This document shows, in pieces, positions 59,596 through 64,000 of a stretch of DNA of 64,000 nt; the stretch's first letter is position 1, and each line of letters starts with the position of its first letter. The stretch lies in contig NZ_WIWC01000002.1 of assembly GCF_009600315.1 (NCBI RefSeq), forward strand, positions 124,001 through 188,000, read 5' to 3'. Position numbers and translations under genes: made by a program. This DNA comes from Pseudomonas helleri (lineage in GTDB: Bacteria > Pseudomonadota > Gammaproteobacteria > Pseudomonadales > Pseudomonadaceae). The notes beneath the pieces were generated by a model that saw only the letters and a program-made list of their open reading frames with translations, made no database searches and was not told where the DNA came from.

Positions 59596-60906
59596 TTACA
59601 AAACCTCCCGCCCCAACGTCTCTCTCAACACTTCAAACATCGCATCCAGATCCGCCCGCCCAGTCACCAGCGCCGGGGCAAAAATAATCGCATCCCCGGT
59701 CGTTTTGACATGCAGCCCGGCGTCATACAGCGCCCTCTGCACCCGCGCACCTTTGGCCCCCGGCGCATCCCCCGGCGTCAGCTGTATTCCGCTGAGTAAC
59801 CCATACCCGCGCAAATCACTGACCTGTGCCAACCCCCTCAAACCGCTCAGTGACTCCAAAAAGTACGGCGACAAGAGCGCGCCCTTATTGAACACATCCT
59901 CATCCCGGTAAATATCCAGCGACGCCAACGCCGCCGCGCAGGCCACCGGATGCCCCGAGTAGGTGTAGCCGTGAAACAGCTCTGGGCCGCCACCTTTGCT
60001 CGCATTGATCACGGTGTCATACACCGATTCATCCACCGCCACGGCGCCCATCGGGATCGCGCCATTGGTCAGGGCCTTGGCCATGGTGATCAGGTCGGGT
60101 TTGACCTCAAAACTCTGCGCGGCAAACGCCTTGCCGGTTCGACCAAACCCCGTGATGACTTCATCGAACACCAGTAAAATCCCGTGCTTGTCGCAGATTT
60201 CACGCAGCCGTTTGAGGTAGCCCGCAGGCGGAACATAAACGCCAATGGACCCGGCAATCGGCTCCACAAAACACGCCGCAATGCTGTCGCCGCCGTGCAT
60301 GGCGATGATCCGTTCCAGGTCCGCTGCCAAGTCCGCGCCCTGTTGCGGTTCGCCCAGTTGGTAACGCTGACTTTCTTGCCAGGTGTGGCGCATGTGGCTG
60401 ACATGGGGCAGCCCACCAGCGGCAAAGGCCTGGCGGTTGCGCATCATCCCGGACAGGGCCACGCCGCCGAAGTTAACGCCGTGATAGGCCCATTCGCGGG
60501 ACACAAAACGGGTGCGCTGGGCTTCGCCGCGGGCACGGTGGTAGGCCAGGGCAATTTTCATCGCACTGTCCACCGACTCGGAGCCGGAGTTGGTGAAGAA
60601 TAGTTTGTTCAAACCTTCGGGCAACAGCTCGCTAAGGCGTTCGGCCAGCTCAAACGATAGCGGTGAAGCTCGCTGAAAGTGCGGGGTGAAGTCCAGCGTC
60701 AGCAGTTGTTTGCACACCGCTTCGGCAATCTCGGTGCGGCCATGGCCTGCGGCGCTGCAAAACAGCCCCGAACTGCCGTCCAGCAACTCGCGCCCTTCGT
60801 CGTTCCAGTAACGCACGCCCTCGGCGCGGACAAACAATTGCGGCGCCCGCTGGAACTCGCGGTTGTCGGTGAAAGGCATCCATTGGTGGTTCAGATTCGT
60901 CGCCAT
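59596..60906 (-). CDS. Class III aminotransferase, probable taurine (omega-amino acid) transaminase
   Basis: PLP enzyme of 436 residues: FFTNSGSESVDSAMKIALAYHRARG at the cofactor phosphate site, YHGVNFGG, the Asp of VFDEVITGFGRTGKAFA, and the PLP lysine in DLITMAKALTNGAIPMGAV. It belongs to the omega-amino acid:pyruvate group. The shared 33-bp operator with tauA and the exporter gene, and the neighbouring tauR, make taurine (giving sulfoacetaldehyde) the likely substrate. Beta-alanine or GABA transamination is an alternative. The ATG is preceded by CAGGAGAG. It is convergent with tauR and divergent from the exporter gene. Confidence 0.88.
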   Translation of the reverse strand: MATNLNHQWMPFTDNREFQRAPQLFVRAEGVRYWNDEGRELLDGSSGLFCSAAGHGRTEIAEAVCKQLLTLDFTPHFQRASPLSFELAERLSELLPEGLNKLFFTNSGSESVDSAMKIALAYHRARGEAQRTRFVSREWAYHGVNFGGVALSGMMRNRQAFAAGGLPHVSHMRHTWQESQRYQLGEPQQGADLAADLERIIAMHGGDSIAACFVEPIAGSIGVYVPPAGYLKRLREICDKHGILLVFDEVITGFGRTGKAFAAQSFEVKPDLITMAKALTNGAIPMGAVAVDESVYDTVINASKGGGPELFHGYTYSGHPVACAAALASLDIYRDEDVFNKGALLSPYFLESLSGLRGLAQVSDLRGYGLLSGIQLTPGDAPGAKGARVQRALYDAGLHVKTTGDAIIFAPALVTGRADLDAMFEVLRETLGREVL

Positions 60907-60950
60907 GCGGGTCTCTCCTGAGGATAGGTCTGGGCGGGCCAGTTGCTCGC

Positions 60951-60956
60951 AGACTA
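60951..60956 (-). promoter_or_regulatory. Candidate -10 element of the transaminase promoter
   Basis: TAGTCT on the minus strand, 19 bases downstream of the operator at 60976-61008, the same place as TAAGAT at the tauA promoter. Confidence 0.35.
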
Positions 60957-60975
60957 GTCACGGCCCCGGTCAATC

Positions 60976-61008
60976 CTTAGATCCAGATGGGGCTTTCGAT
61001 GGGGCCAG
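60976..61008 (-). promoter_or_regulatory. TauR-type operator facing the transaminase gene
   Basis: Minus strand: CTGGCCCCAT, 12 bases, CTGGATCTAAG, aligning without gaps to the tauA copy. It lies 70 bases before the transaminase ATG, compared with 66 at tauA. Confidence 0.75.
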
Positions 61009-61010
61009 TT

Positions 61011-61043
61011 CTGGCACCATCGAAAGCCCTGTCTGGCTCTAAG
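61011..61043 (+). promoter_or_regulatory. TauR-type operator facing the exporter gene
   Basis: Plus strand: CTGGCACCAT, 12 bases, CTGGCTCTAAG. It is arranged head to head with the copy at 60976-61008, two bases apart, and the pair forms a long palindrome (arms GGGCTTTCGATGG and its inverse at 60990-61002 and 61017-61029). A TACAGT at 61063-61068 could be the -10 element. Confidence 0.7.
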
Positions 61044-61096
61044 TCCCCTCGCTACAGCGCTCTACAGTGGCGCCATCAAGCAGCCTGGAGCCGCGT

Positions 61097-61834
61097 ATGA
61101 ACCCTGAAATAAGCTGGGCCCTCAGTGCCTGCTGTGTGCTGGTGGCGGCGGTTGTTCGCGGGTTGACCGGCTTTGGTTTTGCCGCCATTGCGGTGGTCGG
61201 GCTGGCGATGCTCGGGTCGCTGAAACAGGCGGTGCCGCTGGTGTTGTTTCTGGAAGTCGCGTCCAGCGTGATGCTGTTGCGCAGCGCCTGGCGCGAGGCG
61301 CATTACCCGTTGCTCAAACGCCTGCTGCTGGCGGCCGCCTGCGGGGTGCCGTGCGGCATCTGGCTGTTGACCGGTATCGACAGCGGTGGCCTGACAGTCG
61401 GCGTGTACCTGCTGGTGGGACTGCTGGCGATTCTGGGGCTGGCGCGTATCCGTTTGCCGATGGGTGAAGGGCGTGCCGGTGCCTGGCTGGTGGGCAGCAG
61501 CAGCGGCGCGCTGATTGCCGCGTTCTCCATTGGCGGCCCCTTGGTGGTGGCGTGGCTCACGCATAGCGGGCTGCGGGCCAGCACGTTGCGGGCGACGTTG
61601 ATCATGTTCTTTTTTGCAGTGGACAGTGCGGCGTTATGCGGCTTGGCGGCGGCTTCAGCTATCCCCGCAAGCACCGGCTGGCAAGCGCTGTGGATGCTGC
61701 CCGCTTTGTTGCTGGGATTGTGGCTGGGCCAGCAGTTATTCGTGCGGATCCCCGCTGAACAGGCTGCGCGTTTTACCCAATGGCTATTGCTGGTGCTGGC
61801 AGGCGTGGGCCTGTTGGGCCGGGCGTGGTCCTGA
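61097..61834 (+). CDS. TauE/SafE (TSUP) family exporter, probable isethionate exporter
   Basis: The 245 residues give eight membrane helices with the TSUP opening VVRGLTGFGFAAIAVVGLAML and the second repeat GSSSGALIAAFSIGGPLVVAW. The family exports sulfite or small sulfonates and organic anions. With the reductase 20 bases downstream it resembles the IsfE-IsfD pair described for taurine nitrogen assimilation in Klebsiella. ATG 61097 chosen because GGAG lies 6-9 bases upstream. Confidence 0.82.
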   Translation: MNPEISWALSACCVLVAAVVRGLTGFGFAAIAVVGLAMLGSLKQAVPLVLFLEVASSVMLLRSAWREAHYPLLKRLLLAAACGVPCGIWLLTGIDSGGLTVGVYLLVGLLAILGLARIRLPMGEGRAGAWLVGSSSGALIAAFSIGGPLVVAWLTHSGLRASTLRATLIMFFFAVDSAALCGLAAASAIPASTGWQALWMLPALLLGLWLGQQLFVRIPAEQAARFTQWLLLVLAGVGLLGRAWS

Positions 61835-61854
61835 ATGTGTCCAAGGAGCTGTGT

Positions 61855-62613
61855 ATGACCCCGACTGTATTTATCACCGGCGCGACGTCCGGTTTTGGTG
61901 AAGCCTGCGCCCGCCGTTTTGCGGCGGCGGGCTGGTCGCTGGTGCTGACCGGGCGCCGGGCCGAGCGTTTATATGCCTTGGCCGATGAGCTGTCGGCACA
62001 CACCGAGGTATTGCCGCTGGTGGTGGATGTGCGTGACCGCGCCGCGATGGAGCAGGCGATCGGACAGTTGCCGCCCGCATTCAGCACCTTGCGCGGCTTG
62101 GTCAACAATGCCGGGCTGGCACTGGGAACTGCGCCAGCCCCTGAGTGTTCGCTGGATGATTGGGAAACCATGGTCGATACCAACATTAAAGGCCTGCTGT
62201 ACAGCACGCGTTTGCTGCTCCCACGTTTGATCGCCCATGGCGCGGGGGCTGGCATCGTCAATTTGGGATCGATTGCGGGCAACTGGCCGTATCCCGGCAG
62301 CCATGTGTATGGCGCGAGCAAAGCCTTTGTGCGGCAGTTTTCACTGAACCTGCGCTGTGACTTGCAGGGCACCGGGGTGCGCGTGACCAACCTGGAACCG
62401 GGGTTGTGCGAGAGCGAGTTTTCACTGGTGCGCTTTGCCGGGGACAAGGCCAAGTACGACTCAGTCTACGCCGGGGCACAGGCGATTCAGCCCAAGGACA
62501 TTGCCGAGACGATTTTCTGGCTACTCAACCAGCCGGCGCACATCAATATCAACAGCCTTGAACTGATGCCCGTCAGCCAGTCGTGGAGCAATTTTGCGAT
62601 TGAGCGAGCTTAG
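61855..62613 (+). CDS. Short-chain dehydrogenase, probable sulfoacetaldehyde reductase (IsfD/YdfG-like)
   Basis: The 252 residues have the NADP site TGATSGFG at 8-15, NNAG at 84-87 and the catalytic triad Ser139, Tyr152 and Lys156 (YGASK). The end HININSLELMPVSQSW matches the YdfG group, to which IsfD, the sulfoacetaldehyde reductase of Klebsiella, also belongs. AAGGAG precedes the ATG. Co-transcribed with the exporter under a shared operator, so reduction of sulfoacetaldehyde to isethionate is the likely role; a general 3-hydroxy acid dehydrogenase is the alternative. Confidence 0.82.
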   Translation: MTPTVFITGATSGFGEACARRFAAAGWSLVLTGRRAERLYALADELSAHTEVLPLVVDVRDRAAMEQAIGQLPPAFSTLRGLVNNAGLALGTAPAPECSLDDWETMVDTNIKGLLYSTRLLLPRLIAHGAGAGIVNLGSIAGNWPYPGSHVYGASKAFVRQFSLNLRCDLQGTGVRVTNLEPGLCESEFSLVRFAGDKAKYDSVYAGAQAIQPKDIAETIFWLLNQPAHININSLELMPVSQSWSNFAIERA

Positions 62614-63500
62614 GAATAAACAAACGCGCTGCGGTGCTTTTGCACAAAGTCTTCCCAGCGCACGGGCTGGCGGCCGGTGATTTCAGGGAAGTTGTCGAAG
62701 GTTTCTTCAACACCGGGGATCTGCCGCGCGGCCATGCGGGTGAAGTTGTCGTGTACGCAGGTCATGTAAGCCATTTCGGCCCCGGCGGCGCGCATGTTCT
62801 CCAGAAACACATCCGGCGATTGGGCGTCGTAGCGAAACGGCTGGCCGAGCACACGGGTCATGATGGCCGCGATGTCGCCGTAGGATTGCACGTCGTAACC
62901 CAAACGGTAGGTTTTGCCGCCGTGTTTGATTGGATGCAACAGAGTCTGCGCCGCAACACAGGCAACGTCTTCGCCGTCCACCCAGCTGAACCGGGCATCG
63001 CCGGTGTATTGCTCAATCACCCCGTTCTTTACGGCTTGGGTGCCGTCGTAGCTGAGCAGGTTTTGCATAAAGCATTCCGGGCGCAAATGGGTGAACGAGA
63101 AGCCGCACCATTCGATATAGCGTTCTACGAACTGATGCCAGGCCCAATGGCCGATGGTGGTGTCGTCCCGCCCGCAAGCACCCAGATGCACGATGTGCTG
63201 CACACCGGATTTTTTCGCCTGGTCGAGAAACGCTTTGCTCTGTCGCAGCATGTCGACGGTATAGCCGGTGACGAGAAACGCGCGGTCGATGCCTTCCAGC
63301 GCCGGGGCCAGGGTTTCTTCCTTATCGAAGTCGAGCATGACCGTGCGGATGCCGAGCGCTTCGAATGGTTTGGCCTTGGCCGCAGACCGCACGGCGGCCA
63401 CCAGGGTGATGGTGTCGTCCGCCAGCAGGTTGCGCAGCGTGTCGCCGCCGATCTGGCCGGTAGCGCCGGTGATTAATACGGTGGGTTTATGCGAAGTCAT
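62610..63500 (-). CDS. NmrA-like atypical short-chain dehydrogenase
   Basis: The 296 residues contain an N-terminal Rossmann motif GATGQIG at 12-18 and family stretches VVHLGACGRDDTT-like (seen as IVHLGACGRDDTTIG), LRPECFMQNLL and WVDGEDVACVAAQTLL. This is the NAD(P)H-binding NmrA/YtfG group of sensors or quinone reductases. No catalytic YxxxK motif is evident. It is convergent with the reductase gene (four-base overlap) and divergent from a LysR gene that probably controls it. Confidence 0.85.
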   Translation of the reverse strand: MTSHKPTVLITGATGQIGGDTLRNLLADDTITLVAAVRSAAKAKPFEALGIRTVMLDFDKEETLAPALEGIDRAFLVTGYTVDMLRQSKAFLDQAKKSGVQHIVHLGACGRDDTTIGHWAWHQFVERYIEWCGFSFTHLRPECFMQNLLSYDGTQAVKNGVIEQYTGDARFSWVDGEDVACVAAQTLLHPIKHGGKTYRLGYDVQSYGDIAAIMTRVLGQPFRYDAQSPDVFLENMRAAGAEMAYMTCVHDNFTRMAARQIPGVEETFDNFPEITGRQPVRWEDFVQKHRSAFVYS

Positions 63501-63616
63501 ACATACGCCTTTTGGGTCGTCAAAATCGAGACGTGTGAGGTTACTCGGGAATACAGGCGCTATTTGCGATACCTTTTACCGAATCACATGAACTGAATTC
63601 ATCAATAGGTAAGGGT

Positions 63617-64000
63617 ATGTTTTCATCCGAGCGCTTGAAGGGGATTGATGTGTTTGTCTGCGTCGCGGACTCAGGCAGTTTTCGCGCCGCGGCCGAGCGT
63701 CTCAATCTGACGGCATCGGCCATCAGCAAAGCGATCGCCCGTCTTGAAGGGCGGTTGCAGGTACGTTTGTTTGAACGCACCACACGGCGCTTGGCACTGA
63801 CCGATGCGGGCACCGCGTTCTATCGAACCTGCACCGGGGTATTGGCTGAACTGGAAGAGGCCGAGCTGGCCTTGCAGGTGGAAAACACCGAGCCGCGGGG
63901 TCGAGTGCGCATAGATTTGCCCGCCGCGTTCGGCCGCTTGCTGGCATTGCCGGTGATTCTGCGCTGTGCGCAGGCCCATGCTCTGTTGTGGCCGCATATC
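63617..64000 (+). CDS. LysR-family regulator, partial (cut by window end)
   Basis: The frame is open from ATG 63617 to the window end, 128 codons. The helix-turn-helix reads LKGIDVFVCVADSGSFRAAAERLNL and TASAISKAIARLEGRL, then FERTTRRLALTDAGTAFY. The ligand domain begins at RGRVRIDLPAAFGRLL. AAGGG precedes the ATG at 5 bases. Divergent from the NmrA-like gene with a 116-base gap, the usual arrangement for a LysR protein and its target. Confidence 0.92.
   Translation, partial: MFSSERLKGIDVFVCVADSGSFRAAAERLNLTASAISKAIARLEGRLQVRLFERTTRRLALTDAGTAFYRTCTGVLAELEEAELALQVENTEPRGRVRIDLPAAFGRLLALPVILRCAQAHALLWPHI

Noticed and set aside
60990..61029. Long hairpin or terminator between transaminase and exporter genes
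   Set aside because: The palindrome is explained by two head-to-head copies of the same operator, and there is no T-run.

Overview
The window reads as one chromosomal segment of a Pseudomonas of the fluorescens/putida kind. This is inferred from four things: the uninterrupted ftsI-to-lpxC division and wall cluster, an OprD-type porin, an hmp gene paired with a NorR/FhpR activator, and two families of short palindromic intergenic repeats of the sort common in these genomes. No rRNA, tRNA, phage, insertion sequence or CRISPR array was seen.

Layout. 1-14628: end of ftsI, then murE-murF-mraY-murD-ftsW-murG-murC-ddlB-ftsQ-ftsA-ftsZ and lpxC, mostly overlapping or nearly touching, closed by a terminator. 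14657-18001 (minus): a dCache-GGDEF protein, an OprD-family porin and a small secreted protein. 18254-25649 (minus): an orphan type VI secretion cassette, read vgrG, DUF4123 chaperone, VasX-like MIX effector, then a two-TM putative immunity protein, all four coupled by overlapping ends. 25848-32158 (minus): an RND efflux operon (adaptor and pump) followed by its likely metal-type response regulator and sensor kinase. 32355-34409: small genes, an acetyltransferase and a CheV. 34551-37417: norR and hmp, divergent, with three NorR boxes, an IHF match and a sigma-54-like promoter between them. 37716-43836: dsbB, a long leader, and the cytochrome bo3 operon cyoABCDE. 43918-50027 (minus): MFS transporter, amidase, OprB-like porin, a tandem palindromic repeat array and a MocR regulator. 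50036-54921: outer membrane factor, DHA2 pump and an adaptor gene broken by one in-frame amber codon, divergent from a TetR regulator. 54918-62613: a taurine locus. 62610-64000: an NmrA-like oxidoreductase and a divergent LysR gene cut by the window end.

The most rewarding part is the taurine locus. tauABC import, a TauR-type MocR regulator, a class III transaminase, a TauE/SafE exporter and a YdfG-like short-chain reductase together form a complete route for using taurine as a nitrogen source and exporting the carbon-sulfur skeleton as isethionate (taurine to sulfoacetaldehyde to isethionate to export). Three near-identical 33-bp sites, each a pair of CTGG direct repeats 22 bp apart, lie at the same orientation and spacing upstream of tauA, the transaminase gene and the exporter gene. 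They predict one TauR regulon with three promoters. A REP doublet sits between tauA and tauB and may set their relative expression.

Other points: the nonsense codon in the efflux adaptor; the sharp fall in GC content in the C-terminal half of the type VI effector and the start of its neighbour; a repeat that supplies the stop codon and last residues of tauR; and the complete NorR-IHF-sigma-54 layout of the hmp promoter.
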